Assembly (NCBI GenBank): GCA_035236585.1
Contig: CP141138.1
Location: forward strand, 26,175,437 to 26,239,436
Direction: 5' to 3'
DNA length: 64,000 nucleotides
Origin: Warburgia ugandensis
Lineage: Eukaryota > Streptophyta > Magnoliopsida > Canellales > Canellaceae
In this document: in pieces, positions 47,515 through 61,777 of the stretch
Layout of the letters: each line of letters opens with the position of its first letter
Position numbering within the stretch: the stretch's first letter is position 1
Notes under the pieces: generated by a model
What the model was told of the DNA's origin: nothing
The model's database searches: none
What the model saw: only the letters and a program-made list of their open reading frames with translations
Position numbers and translations under genes: made by a program

Positions 47515-50473
47515 ATGAATCACTCAGAATTCATGGGCAGTCAAGAAGATGTCGATGATAAAGAAAAGGTACATGGATTCTTCTTCACAGAAAAAGTCAG
47601 AAACGTGATATGGTTTCTTCTTCTCTCTTTTGCATGATTTTCAAGTGTTTTTGCTTTGAAATAAGAGTGGCTAAGAGTAAGGCAATAACTAGTGTTGCTT
47701 CTGAAATCGAAGTATGGATAGATGGATGGATAGGAGCTATTATATGGTATCTACGCTGGCCTGAAAACTGACAAATTTCATGCAGCTAGTCATGGAGTAC
47801 GCGTGGGGGCAGAATTTGGTGATCGAAAATGCTAGTATTGAAAGGCATATCACCGAAAAGTCGTGAACCAACAATCTGCTCCTCCATTAATTATCATAGT
47901 ATTATTCTTTAGTGAGAAACAAGGGCTAATGAAGTTTGCAAACTCCCGAAACAGTGGAATTCTATGGTCTACCGAAATGGTGTCCAAACGCTAACTAAAT
48001 TTGCAATAATGGTATTCAAAACCTGTAAAACATACCGTGGATTAAGATAATCAATGTGGAGATATTTGGGGCATGATCTATATGATCCCTTGGAAAAGAA
48101 GATTGGATCAGCAACAATAATGGCCCTAAAATGGAATTTTAACTCTGTGTGTGTGTGAGGGGCCTTAATTTAAAGTTAAAACGATGGTTTCTCATGTTTC
48201 CAAGTTTCTTCAGGAGCAAATTCTACAAGCAGAGTTAGAGCGGTTGTATAAAGAGAACGAGCAGCTTAGCTTAATGCTGGAGGTGATGAACAATAACTGC
48301 AATAATCTGCAAGCTCAATGGGAGAAAACGAGAACACATGAAAAAAGAATCAAAACAGAGAGTTTCTCATCCCAAGACTCAAGCAAGAGACAGAATGCAG
48401 AACTTCTGAAATCGAATCCTTCACAAATCTTTTTAAGGACCGATCCCTCAGACAAGAGCCTAGTAAGTTTCTTCCAAAGTAGATTGAACGATAAAATTGA
48501 ACCTGCGCTTGTCTTTTATTTTGATTATAACCTTTTCTTTTCGTTTTGCAATTTTAGACAGTAAAAGATGGATACCAGTGGAGGAAGTATGGGCAGAAGG
48601 TAACCAAGCACAATCCATCCCCTCGAGCTTATTTTAGGTGCTCAGCAGCTCCAGGATGTCCCGTCAAGAAGAAGGTAATTTCCTTTCATCGTATGTACCC
48701 CAAATTACAGTTCTTGCACTTGGTATAATCTTGCTTTTCAGGACGGGACCAGCCAACTTGAGGTCCCGCTGACGCAAATGCTATACCTTTTCCTCTAGTA
48801 ATTATTCTCTTAATCTATTCGCTGTTGACCTTCTTCTGGAAATTGCAATGAGCTCAATAGATGATTAAGAAAGCGTAAAACAAAAAGGAGCGTCATTATA
48901 AGATTTTGGAGTTGGAACATGATCTCTCCACATACAATATGAGAAACCAAATATGTCCTTTTTTTAGTGCTACGGGCCTGCTTGATTTGTAGGAAATGCA
49001 TGGTAGCTGATGGAAATGGTGATCCTTTAATAGCTTTCATTGAATCACTGCTTGGTTAGACATGAAAATGTCGTTCTAGCTGGAAATCAAACCATTAATT
49101 TTGGGCAAATAAGCAGTTGGGGTATACGGTTGTGACCACTCTATTTGTAAATATAGACATAAACATCTCTCCTTTACCAAGGAGAAGATCACAACCCCAA
49201 TTTTTTTTTTAAGAGCAAGCAATTAAGATCACTTCGTTGCTAACCAGTGGAATTCGTGGATTACTGAAAGTTTGACATTTGTTCTACTTGGGTGATCATC
49301 ATGAAAGAAAGATCTCACAAAATTACATAAGAATCCTAGATGGTCTATGTACAACACCTTCAGGGTCCATCAAATTGAACTTTGATGAAACAACTCTTGG
49401 TAACTCGGGCCTTTCAGGTACTTGTGTTGCCATTAGAACAAGAGATGGTAATATTATAAGGTTTCCCAGCCAGATTGTTTTAAAATTTCTATCGAGGTGA
49501 AGAAAAATGTACTCATTATGGTTCTTAAGGTTAATTCTCTGGACATAGTATGGGTCTCAAGATTCACGATTTGGATATGGAGTCTTCATTCTGGTGGGAG
49601 ATTCGACATCAGTTATAGCTTTGGCAAATGGCTCACAGCTAGGCCATGGTGGTTAGGACTGTTCAGTGGAGATCACAGATATATCTTCCTGCTATTTATT
49701 GTCTTTTCAACATGTTCTTAGGTTTACTAATTAACTTGCAGACTCTTATCTAAGAGGTGTGTTCAAGTAATCTATACTATTTAGCTCTATTGTATCCTTT
49801 CTTGTTAACAATGTTTCTTGACCATTTCAAAAAGATCCTAAAGGTAAACAAAATGTCCAAAAAATAAGAAAAAGCTTCATCATTTTAGGCTTATCAAGAA
49901 CCTAAAACAACAAGATTAATTGAATCATTAATGCATCATATCTCACCCATGGGTTTGGCACTTACATAGATTTTGGAACATCTAACCAACAACACTCAGT
50001 TAATTGTGTCCAGTCAATTTGAAATCTTAGCGTGTTATATCAATACGTTCATTTACTTTGGTTTCCAGGTGCAAAGATGCGTTGATAATAAGTCTGTTCT
50101 CGTGGCAACTTACGAAGGAGAGCACACCCATCCACTGCATAAAGAGTTTGATGGCTCAACTTCTCCACCAAATGGCTCGCCTATTAGATCAAATTCCAGC
50201 CTTCCTTGTTCTGTTTTGGTTAATCCTCTTCAACCAGCTGTCTCCCTAGATCTTACTTTGGCTGGAAGAGATTCAGAGTTAAGAAGATCAATGCACAATA
50301 CAGCAAGCAATGATAAAATCAATGATAACAACAAAAGCAGTAATGGGAACAAGAGCAACAACAGTAATTTGGAAGAATATGTGGCTTCTTTAACAAGAGA
50401 CCCTAATTTCACTACAGCCGTAGCAGCGGCGGTTGCCTGCTCCATTATCAATCCTCATCCAACCAAGAGGTGA
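47515..50473 (+). CDS. Group IIa WRKY transcription factor (WRKY18/40/60 type)
   Basis: Nuclear W-box-binding regulator of the same group as gene 1. Exons: 47515-47568, 48214-48462, 48558-48674 and 50069-50473, all phase 0 with GT-AG junctions, giving 274 aa. The ATG is the first in frame after a TGA. The exon 1/2 junction aligns with that of gene 1 (...E|V-G-A-L-E-A-E-L versus ...K|E-Q-I-L-Q-A-E-L). Order: an 18-aa exon 1 without a DLN motif; leucine-rich coiled coil at about 20-55; TDPSD; WRKYGQK at 109-115; zinc finger C129-X5-C135-X23-H159-X1-H161, with the intron after K140 as usual for the 'VQR' type; LDLTL (LxLxL EAR motif) at 200-204; an Asn/Ser-rich linker; FTTAVAAAV near the C-terminus. 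Intron 3 is 1.39 kb and contains a foreign fragment. An in-frame ATG at 48184 in intron 1 could give a shorter isoform. Confidence 0.93.
49279..49656 (+). pseudogene. RNase H (RVT_3-like) fragment in intron 3 of WRKY gene 2
   Basis: The frame at 49279-49500 contains [16 protein letters not shown] and A-I-R-T-R-D-G-N-I, the first strands of the RNase H fold found in plant non-LTR retrotransposons and related 'putative ribonuclease H' genes. After a frame change, 49585-49656 reads [16 protein letters not shown], the later Asp-containing strand. Two catalytic Asp positions (in N-F-D and G-D-S) are visible, but the frames are broken. It lies within a spliced intron in the same orientation as the gene. 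The origin could be a LINE or a host RVT_3 gene. Confidence 0.7.
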
Positions 50474-52961
50474 AATTATAATGTATTCATATGAAGTGTA
50501 AATGGAATGCTTGACTTTATGATCGAGAATTCCTATTTGATGATTTTCTTTTCTTCTCTTTGTTGCTCATACGACATGATATGAGATGGAACACAAGTAA
50601 AATTCTAAGATACTTTCTATGAGATCTAGGAGTGCCCATGACCGACATCAACAATGCATTGAAAAGAAAACAATTATTTTTACAGCAGACTTGCCTGATG
50701 TGTTGTTAGCAACTCTCATTTTGCATTACACAAATCCCAAATCAAATGAATAGTGTTCAAAATAATCTAAGAGAGCTAAAAGTGGAGGATTGAGAAAGAG
50801 TCTTATGGTTCGTCAAGTCTTTCTCTTGGTACTCTATAGTTTGGCCTCTTTCACGTAGAAGGCCTGACACTTTCTTTGTCCCAAACCAGTACCTCATGTT
50901 TTATTTTTATTCCTTCGCAATCCAATCTGAGACATGCCATTAAAAACCTTGATAGAAAGAGGTCACATGCTTTTCTCCTGCCTCCTTAGTCAGGACAGAA
51001 TTGGGATTTTCCTCTAATTCTAGTTCCATCCCTCAATTAATTATTCTTTTTGAATTTGGGATATTTTAGAACCCTAACCAGAGAAAAAAACTCAGCAAAT
51101 CCCATATGTGCTTGAGATTCCTTGACAAGGAAGGTTACTTTTGAATTGTTGTGAAAAGGAAGAGAGGAAAAATGATTTTCAAAGATGTTGTCTTGGATTT
51201 TGTAAGACATTGGCTTGAAGATGGTGTTGAAATTCTGGTTGAAAGAATATGAGGATGAATGGACCCCAAATTATGGAGATTCCTTGCATGGCTTTTATCA
51301 TGGACAAATTTCAAGTTTAAAAGTAGTCATTATGTGTTTTTGTGCTAGGTTACATCATTTTTAACATTTATTATTGATTTTTCCAATTTTGATATAAAAA
51401 GTGGAGCATGGCATTGTGTTGTTGCTTTCAAGATAACCTATTGTCTCTCTATCTTTATTTTTTTTAATTCAGACTATAAGCTGTTGTTAGTTGCTAAGTT
51501 TTTTACACTATTTTTTGTTGGTATTAAAGTCAATGCTTGTACTGTATTACTAGTGCTTTCAATTTAAAAAATATTAGGGTTAGAGTGGCTATTTGTATTG
51601 TAGCATTCATTGTCCTAGACATTGGAATTCTTTGACCAATTTATGTAGTTTTGAATGGTTATCTGTAGTTTTCTTTTCCCTATTTAAATTAGGAGAATAT
51701 GGTTATTTTGAGTTTAATTCATGGCCATTGTTTGGCCACTATGTTGATATGACTAGCAATTGGTAAGTAAAGTCCCCTCGTTATTATTGTACCAGTTCCT
51801 TTATTGAGTTCAATTCTTTGTCCCTATTCATTTTTTCTTGCCAGATGAGCATTTAGACATGATCACAATTAAGCTATATTATGGGAGAAAATTTAAAAAG
51901 ATCCAACAAAATGCTGTTATCCATGCAAAATGAGCTATGTGGACTTAGTGGATGTTGATAGGTTCTCCATGTTATAATTCATTCATATAGCTAACTTTCT
52001 ATGATTGGAAGGGTTTAACAAGTTCTACAACATTCCATGGAAAATGCCTAAGAATGAGCCAGTTATGGTGTACACAAATGAGAAGGCCCTACAATTGTGT
52101 AATCATCTACCTCCTAAAAGAGTGGTAGAGGTTTCAGGTATACGTAGAGTCAATTATAGAAGAAGAGGCACTTGATAAGTTACATACTGTAATTAACACT
52201 CTTAAGAGTAAACAAGGGTCTTAAGTGGGTCTAGAATATAGTGAAAAGGGTAGATACCCATGAGAATGCAAGTATTAAAGAAGAATTAAGAAGAATGAAA
52301 GGAATAATTACACAAGGCTAAGCAAGCATCTTAGGTGCTAGTTGTGGAGAGTGAGTGCCAATCATCATGGTGTTGGTTTCTTGATCACTTAGTAAGTTGA
52401 TCTTGGTATCAATAACATCCAATATAATTGAACATTCATCTCAAATGAAGGGGATCTTGTAGGTGCAGGTAAGGCCAATAATATAGTCTTCTTCAACAAT
52501 GCAATGAAGGCCTTAGTAAGTCTTGATGTAGATTCAATCAAATGGCTAGCAGATAAGCCACCATGTCAATGATTCAAAATCACTTCAATAGCATCTTCAA
52601 ATGTGACATCCTCATGGGTAATTTATGTGAGACTTTCAATAATGTCATCCAAAAGACAAGGGAGAAATCTATTCTATCATTGCTTGAGAGGATTTGAAAG
52701 TTGATTATGAAACAATTTTGTCATAAGAGAAAAAACCCAAGAAAAATGCAACGATATTTTTCCTGAAGGATTATGACAATCTTGGAGAAGAATAAGTAGG
52801 AAAGTGAAAAATTCCAAGTGACTTGTTGATGAGGAAGCACTACATAGTAGATGTTCCTCATCAAACTTGTTCTTATAAGAAGTGAAAAATGAGTGGCTTA
52901 CCTTTATGCAATTTCTCGCATACTATTTATGAAAGAACATTAGAAGATATGTGTTTTTGAT

Positions 52962-53053
<92 letters not shown>

Positions 53054-55298
53054 ACATACTTATGATATCTCCCATTAGACCTAAGAAGCTAAGGAGAAGA
53101 AGAAAGGGGAAGAGAATCCTCATAAGCTGAGAATACATCAAAAGTGCCCCAGTTGTAGCTTGAAGGCCACAACACAAGGTCATGCTCAGTGAGAGCCAAG
53201 GAGAGCCTCTAAGCCAAGTAGATAAAACCAATGAGAAGCCTCCAAGTCAACATAAATATCCAATGAGTAATCTCTCAATCAATAGAAAATGTTAAGAAAA
53301 AGGAGAGCATCAAAGAAGAGAAATCATCAAGAATTAAAGATGATCAGGTATGTTATGGTCATTCTAGGTACTTTGAAGATAGTAAGTGTGACTAATATAC
53401 TTTCCCAATTCATAGTCCTATTGACCCAACCTTCTAATCAACCCTAGAAATGATCTCCTTTGCTCGAGCATGCATGCAGGTCTTTCTACATGAAGAAAAT
53501 GAATATATTTCACTAAATTAGAAAGAACATGTAAGATTAGAGTGGGGACCTAATGAAACCCAAAAATAACATAAACCAACTCAATTTCCTGCCAAATTCT
53601 TCCTACAACCTAAAAAACCTCCTTGGGTTTGCTTCAGCTTTCCAAGTCACAACCCTAACCCTCACAATGCAGTTGCGAAAGGGCCTCCATGTGCTACTAA
53701 ATGGGGTGCTTTCACACCATTTTCCAAATATTACATGCTATCATTATTCTTATTAGGGAATGGTTTGCGTTCTACCACATCTTCAAAGTTGTTTGCAATT
53801 AGTCTCAAATTTTCTCCAAATTGAGTTTTGAACATGACCAGATCACTTAAACATTGACAAGATTTAAAATTAGAGGACTTTGAACATGACTATGCGTGGC
53901 ATGTGATCACTTAGACATTGATAAGATTTAAAATTAGAGGACAATCATGATTCAAACCTCACTAAAAAGGTACCAGACCAGTATGTGACCTCTTTTTGTT
54001 ATGTTCTTAATAGCCTATTATGGATTGGACCATAGAGATACAAAAATAAAAGATGGGATACATGTTTGAGATAGATAAAAAGTTCGGGGCTTCTATAAGG
54101 AAGAGGCCAAACTATAGGATATTAGTCTAAAAAATTTCCTAAATATATTTTAACCCAATATACTTAGTTTTAAATCTTTAATCCAATTTCACCAAACTAC
54201 TTCTCTCCCTCATAATATTTTTTCTACTCTTTTCAATGGTCTTTAGAAGATAATAGTAATGGGTTCATTATTAAGGAACAAAGATATTATTCTTATTAAA
54301 TAGTTAGGAAAACAAAAAAGCTAAAATGATATTATTGCACTCTTTTCCTAATGTACATCTTGTTAAGCCCACATATGCTACATAGATATAGGATACAATC
54401 TGTTAATCTAACAACCCAATGGTTCCTTCCCTTCATTTGGCAAAAGGCATGTAACCTAAGTTGAGGTCACACTCTCAGTTGTGAGACAATGCACTAGCAA
54501 CACCCATGCATAGTTAGTAATAGTTTTTTCATAGTTGAATGCTAAACCAAGATTATTTGTTTATCTCATAGAATCTAGTATCATAGTGGTTCGCTTTTCT
54601 CCCTAAGACACATGTCAAAAATTTATATGAGGTATAGTAGAATTAAGGGCATGTTTGCTTGGCCAGAAATAAATGCAAATATCCTTTCTCCATGGAAGCT
54701 GTCTTAAGCCTTGAAAGAATCATGCCAAAGATCCAAAAATCTTTCATGGCATAAAATTTTTAGGTTATTGGCGTAATTCAAGTCCAAGGCATCAAACACT
54801 TTTTGCAAAGAATTATTTTTCCTATGGAAATCAATTTTTAAACATTTCCTACAAAACAAACATTCACTAAGGGCATGTTCACTTGTTTTTTTTTTTCATT
54901 TTTGTTTTTAGAGCCCAAGAAACTCTTATTCTAGACATTGTGTTGTGAAACATATGAATGATTCTTCTTGAAATTTACAAAACAAAACATTTCCAATGCA
55001 ATATTGGTGTTTCTTTCGTCATAAATGATATGAGAATGACACCAAAAATAGAGTTTTTGAAATTTCCCTAATTGTGAAAAAAAATAGAAATAAATAAATA
55101 ACGTTAGAAGACATCTACTTTATTTCCTTATAGCCCAAATCACATTTTTTAAAATTGTGCAAACTAACTTTTGCACTAAGTGCTCAACAATAAGAACAAT
55201 TTTAGAAATCAAAATAATGGCATTTAAGAAACTAGATACAAATATTTTTATTATGATTCAATCAACAAACCAAGCCACCTACTTGCATCTCTCAAGGT
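50474..55298. other. 3' flank of WRKY gene 2 and AT-rich intergenic DNA
   Basis: No gene or complete transposon was recognised. The only clear feature is the (GA)n run at 52963-53051. The open frame at 53553-53756 has no recognisable motif. Confidence 0.5.
52963..53051. repeat. (GA)n microsatellite
   Basis: About 44 perfect dinucleotide copies. Confidence 0.97.
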
Positions 55299-56650
55299 AA
55301 TTGTTTATTTTCCACAAGTGCACGAGTTATTGCAGTATAGTTTGTACAAGTATGAGTTGATCCCACAGGAACTTGACTTGAAAAGTGGGGTTTAAATAAA
55401 ATTAAGTACCTAAAATTAATATATAAAAAATAAAGAAACTAACTAATAGTGCATTAAAAACTAAGATCTATTGATTAACTAAAAAATATATGATTTTTAA
55501 TTCAAAAGAAAGAATAATTAAACAAAATAAAACTAAATCAACTTCCCTAGCTTGATTGCAACAAAACTCTCCAAATTTGGTCACATCTAAGTCGATCAAT
55601 CTTCACCAATCCTTCACTCATGTCTCTGATTATTGGTTCAATGGTTGGATTCAACAAATCTTCCAAAAAACTAATGATATGAACCAATGGATTAATTAGA
55701 GATTTAGGTAGGTTCAATTGACATATGGACTCCAGATGTAAGATTAGAGCTAATAAATTAACTAGGAATTAAACTAATATGAAGACTTGAAAGTGGATTA
55801 AAAATCTGAAAAGAGATGAAATAGGAATTTAAAGGAACCTTCTAGTTAAAACTGAACCGTTAATTCAATTTAGTTGAAACCAGACTTGGACCAGATTGGA
55901 ATAATTTAGGTTATGTTGGGAAAAAGACAAAACAAGAAAAGATGAAACGAGATATAGAAGGAATTAAAATGGGGAGGTAAAGGGTAATTCCTGAAGATGT
56001 GCGCTTAGTTTTCACACACACCACATTCAAGATCACATGCACAACTATGAGGATTATGCACATTTTTCCGATGTTTGTTTCCTTGGTTAAGCTATTTATT
56101 TTATGATTAATTCTTGCCTATGAGTCAGTGGATTAGTTTAAGTATGATTTATGTGCAACTTTCATGTCTCTTTCATGCATTGTAGTTACCTGGTTTCATA
56201 TGCATATTCCCATTACCCCATGTGTACCATTTAATTTTTGTTTTGCATATTTTAGTTCATTACTTTAAACATGTTTAGATTGCATGATTTATTTCTATAA
56301 TTATTTTCCATTTTAGATTAGTTTGGTTAGTTTCTAATTTTAATTTTTAGAAAGTTCTAATTTCAACTTAGGAAAGTTAAATTTTTAGAAAGTGTATTTT
56401 TAGGAAAGTTTCTAAGTTTAGCTTGTCTACTTTTAGCATATTTCATTATTCTATGTTTCTAATTTATATTATGTTTCCATGTTAATACAATCCCTAATTT
56501 TGGTTAAAAACCAACTCTTTTGGCTAGGTTAGATGATTAAATTAAAGCTCCATCTAATATACAAGACCATGAGATTCTTCGTAGGATCAACCTTAGACGC
56601 GTACATGTACTACAATTGATTTTTACACTTGTGAGTTAAATTAAAATATA
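55299..56650. mobile_element. Pair of inverted LTR-end-like sequences
   Basis: 55305-55385 ('ccacaagtgcacgagttatt', 'gttgatcccacaggaac') is, reverse complemented, similar to 56565-56640 ('cgtaggatcaacc', 'tacacttgtgag'). This motif set is common at U5 ends of plant Tat/Athila-type LTRs. The two copies face each other, so they are two LTR remnants or an inverted rearrangement. Boundaries are approximate. Confidence 0.35.
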
Positions 56651-59600
56651 CAACACTGGGTATTACTTACCTCATCAAACTCTGTAAGATGCAAGTAAGG
56701 ATTTTCACTGTCCAACCCATGGAATTTGAAAAGTAATTAGATTACTCTCATTTTTAATTATAGTGCACCAGCATTTTGAGGAAGAATGACACAAGATGGT
56801 GTAGTAGTGCATGTAGCATAAAGGTAATCTCATAGAGTTCTACCATAAAATTTTTAATAAAAATCATTGTCCCCATATTCACTCTGTCAGTCCCACTCCC
56901 CATTGTTATTCCTTCTCCACTCTCTATTTGGTGAGTGATTATTCCTCCTCGATGGAGGTTGATACTCATCATTCACTCAAGATGGTGGTCCCTCATTCAA
57001 GATGAGTGGAGAGCCATGATCACCTGTAATACTTCCACGGGGTGAGTTACCTAGATTGTTGATCAATCATTGATGGTGACTAATGTGATTATATGTCGTT
57101 TTATTCGTACTTAACTAACCTTTTGATTTTTTTGCAAATCAAACAGTGCATATAACAAAATATTTTTTATTTTATTTTATTGAATAGGAAAAACTACCCT
57201 AAATGATGCAACCTAAATGCTAATGATTGACATCGATAAAGCACACAATTCAAACAACCCTAAGGTTAACAAGGAAAGAGTTTTGATTTTATTGAATATG
57301 TGCGGGGAAGCAACTTTCAAATTAGTCAAATATAATGTGTCTCCTCTCTTTCAGACTTGTTTCACTGCTTACTAGTTAGATCCTATCTTAACCAAATGCT
57401 TTACACACTCAATAGCTAATTGTAGGTAGCACAATTCATCAAAATGTATTAGTAGAGCTAGTTGTTTAAATACTAGCACAGTTAGTTAGATAAAGGCCAC
57501 TAGAGTGACAATGGGTTGCCTCCTTTCAAGAAGGTTCTACGAGCATGTGATGGCCTCTATAAGTCTCTTCTAATTGATTTTAAATTAATTTAGAAGTCTG
57601 GGTTACACACTTGTGGTGATTATCCTAAGTGGTCCAAGAGGTGGAGATGAAATTCACCCCTAATCTTGTGGGGTTGGGTGCCCTTACTAATTATTTTCCA
57701 CACTCCATGGTAGTTCAATCAACATATAAATCATGTTAAAGCAATAAATGTGCCCTAAATGCAATTAAAAAGTAATAAAATAATGCAAACCATAAAATGC
57801 AACATTTAAAAAATATGCTATCTATATGCAATTATACTACCAAACAATGCAAAATTATCCTAATTATGAAAACCCTAATCAATGAATTATAAGGAGTTAA
57901 GGCTGCTCACAGTGAGGTTATAGATAAGATCTTCTCATACAAGGGAGACCATTTACATTACACCTTCACTTTTAGGTTACGATGCTCCACCCTTAACCTA
58001 CATTGTTACCACCCTTTTTAAATGACTTGTGATTAATAAAAATTACAATGCATCATCACTACAATTCACTCAATATAAAAATTAAGCTATCCTAATTGAG
58101 ATCCTCCTTGAATTTCTTCTCCAATTTCCTGCAAAATCAAAAATAGCAATAACTACCAAATTTCAGCAAATAAAGTGATTATGCATTAAAATAAAAATTA
58201 AAAAATATGCTTAAAATACCTAAAATGCTAAAATAATATAATTCCTAAAAATTTTAAATTTTATGAAAGCTCCATTGTGGGTCCCCGACAACCACACCAA
58301 AAACTTATTTATTTTCTACAAGTGCACATGCTATGGCCTCCTCTAGGTCCATCTTGCTTGTAATGCTCTTATAGGGAGAAGATGATTTGGCATCAATTAG
58401 CTCGATCTAAGTCATCCAAGTTCATTTTGGTTGATTTGCATCATAAAAAACTCAACTAGAATCATTTTTACCTTACTTTAATCATCTAATCAGCTCCAAT
58501 GATCATCTAGCCATTAAATTTTTTGAAACAATGGCGAGCTGATCAATTGAAACTATAAAGCATTTTTAATCTAAAAATTGATAATTGGTTGGTTAGATGA
58601 TCTATTTAGATGCTAAAATTAGGGGGTTGGTTTTAAACTAAAATTAAACACTCAATAGTAAAACCTACATTGAATTCCACTAACCACTACAAGACTTTAC
58701 ACTAATAATTAACATTGTCTTAGAGCAAATAAATAAATAAATAAAAGAAAAGATTTGAGCACTTGTAGTAAGCTCAGCCTTCTTAAAAACACTTAGAAAA
58801 CCATCTAAGAATAAAAGAGCTACACCACTCTCTTAAATACAAATAAGTTTCAAAGAATAATACTTCTCTATCATTACATAAAGCTCAATAACAAAGATTT
58901 GAGAGAGAAGGGTTTTACAATCAAAATATGGAAAGAAATAGAACTAGGTAAGCTTCAAGTTGATTTCTTGAATGTAGGCTTGAGAGGTTTATAACTTGAT
59001 ATTCAATTTCTTCCAAGTCTTTATAGGTCTCCTAAGTTCTCAATTGTATAGTGTTGCAGCCAATTGATCCATTGGAGATGAAATTTTAGCTATTTGAGCT
59101 GGATGTAGCCCTTCAAGGTGATGGATTTTAAATTTGAAAATGACATCTCAGCAACTTGTCTACTAAAATATATAGTTAACTAGTTTTGTTGGTTATTCAT
59201 CAACTTAGAGCTTAAACTAATACATTTCATAGGCAATTCATTATTCTAAAGAGACAATCAATTGGATTTTCTGAAACCATATAAATAGCTTTAAGTTATC
59301 TCTCAGCTGAATTCAAAAATGGTTCACTTGAATCTTCAGCTATGTCACTCTAGTAATATGTCTATAGGTTTTAGCAAGATGCCTAAAAATAGCTAACTAA
59401 TTTTTCTAGGAAAATCAATTGTATTCCCAATACAGTTGATGTCACTTAAAGTAATTGTCTTCTTTTTTCAGCTATAATCCTTCATCAAATATTTGTATAA
59501 CTTCAACCTTACTAGTGCCTAACATCTAATTGACTTTCAATTAGATATTTGTATAATCCTTCATCAAATATCTGCATAACTAACTTTTTTTTTTTTTTTT

Positions 59601-60379
59601 TTGTTCGCTAAAATAGTTGAACCCTTGTAAAACAGCTAACTATCTTGATTAGCTAGATTGCATCATGAACTCTTCTAAAATATTCAATATTACTAGTCCA
59701 TGGCAGCCAACAACTTTCGAAAAATAGTTGACTAGATTTTCAAAATCCTAAAGTTCATCCAAAAATAGTTAATTGATGTTTCAAGGTTAGTTAATCAAAA
59801 TGATGTAATCCTTGTCATTTTCCCAAAATAATTGATTGATCTCCAATCTATAGACAATTGGATTGTGTGAACTTATCAAATTTGATCTTTTAAGTCCTAA
59901 ATCTTGATCCAATCCATGTTCAATTGCTTCTAACCTTTGAGATATACTAGCACGTTTATAGACCAATTTAGAAACATAATTTGGAGGTTTTATTATAATC
60001 AAAATGAATTTGGCTTGAGCTAACAATCTTTTCCTTTTTTATAATGATAAAATCTCAAAAAAGAAAGAGATAAAATTGTGCAAGTGATGTGAACTTTCTT
60101 TCTTTTAAAACACATTTTCTCCCCCTTTTGTCATTACATAAAAGGTTAGAGATGGAGAAATGCTTATGACTGAAGATCAGCAATAGATGTATCACATGAA
60201 CTCCCTCTAAGGTTGGGCCCCCATTTAAAAAAAAAAGAAAAAAGTGAAAGAATGGAAAAGAGAACTCCTAAAAGATAGATGAATGAATAAATATGAATAA
60301 ATAGTTACATGTTGATAAAAATGATTTGAATTCCCATTTATATAAATAGATGAGTACATAAGAAATTTTATATTATATG
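56651..60379. other. AT-rich DNA with a degenerate PBS
   Basis: At 58281-58299 the minus strand reads TGGTGTGGTTGTCGGGGAC, which looks like a deaminated form of the Tat/Athila motif TGGCGCCGTTGCCGGGGA. To its right lies 'tttattttctacaagtgcac', like 55305. This suggests an eroded minus-strand Tat/Athila-type element. No coding domain was recognised. Confidence 0.4.
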
Positions 60380-61705
60380 ATAGGTTCTAGGGGGGTGAAT
60401 TAGGCCCAAAACATTTTTTGAAGACATTAAGAAGATTGTACTTAAAATAATGAAACAAGTTTTAAAAAAAACTTTGGAACACAAGAGAAGCTAGAGATAG
60501 TCAACTAGAATTTAGAAATAGTTGACTATTTGTGTAAGCAAGCATCCACCTTGTCATATAGTATTCTAGATTTCCAAAATAATCAACAACCATGACAAGT
60601 GAAATTCATTCCAAGCATACTACAAAGAAATAGTTGACTTACTCTAATGCTAATTAGTTATTTGTTGCACATGAGTTAACACTTGTGAAATCTTCAGTCT
60701 TCAATCCAGCTACACTCCATCTTGGAGTAGTTGCCTAAAATAACCAACTTCAAGTCTTATAAAGAGTTCTCAAGAATAGAGGCTATTTTCTCAAAATACT
60801 CAACTCAACTTCAAAGAACTTTTTTCCATTTTCTTTTATTGTGATCTATTCAATTGGATTCATTGTTGTTCTGGTAGTTGACTCGATTACTATCTTAGTA
60901 TACTAGAATTGTGAGATATGCCATAATACTCTTAGAAACAAGTTAAAATTAATCATCATTGATGTTTTGTTATCATCAAAATAGATATGCTTGGGTGAAT
61001 AATATACAGCTCATTCAGTCACATATAAACACAAATCAAGCTAACTACAATCATAATAGTTGAAATAAATAATAAAAGAAGAATTTCATTTTCCTTTTTC
61101 TAATCAACTAGTCTAACTGTAAGCCTAAGAACCTATGGGTCAAAAGGTTTAGGTAAAAGGTTAAGGTGTCAAGATCTTCAATGGTGGAATTCAGTTTCTC
61201 CTCTTTACTCAAGCTCCATTCTTGAAGACATATTCAAGGTGTCTATTAGTGGAAGCATTGATAAGTTCTAACTCAATGGAAGGAACAAGCTCTTCCTTTC
61301 CAAACTTTAGAATGTAGGCCCAATAGGGGGTTGAATTGACCTCAAAATAAGTTTTTGAAAACTGGAATATCTTATATGCTCTATTTTTGAAAAAACAACT
61401 AAGTGCATGCATGTACGAGAAGAATTTATAGTGGTTCAACATAATACTTAGCTCCTCCATCTACTCTACCAAAGCAAAACCAACTTTAGTCACTCAAGGT
61501 CATCCTTACATTGAGGTTCCACTAACTTCCTGTGCGAATTGTACGCCACTAGTTGACATTATGTTGGAGCACAACAAGAAACAAAGAGCTTGCAGAAACT
61601 CTTCCTTATACAACCCTTGAAAAACAATCCTTTCCAAGTAAACTCAGAGTAACACCACTCTCACAATAGCAACACTATTCTCAAAGAAATGGTTTTTGAG
61701 ACTGA

Positions 61706-61777
<72 letters not shown>

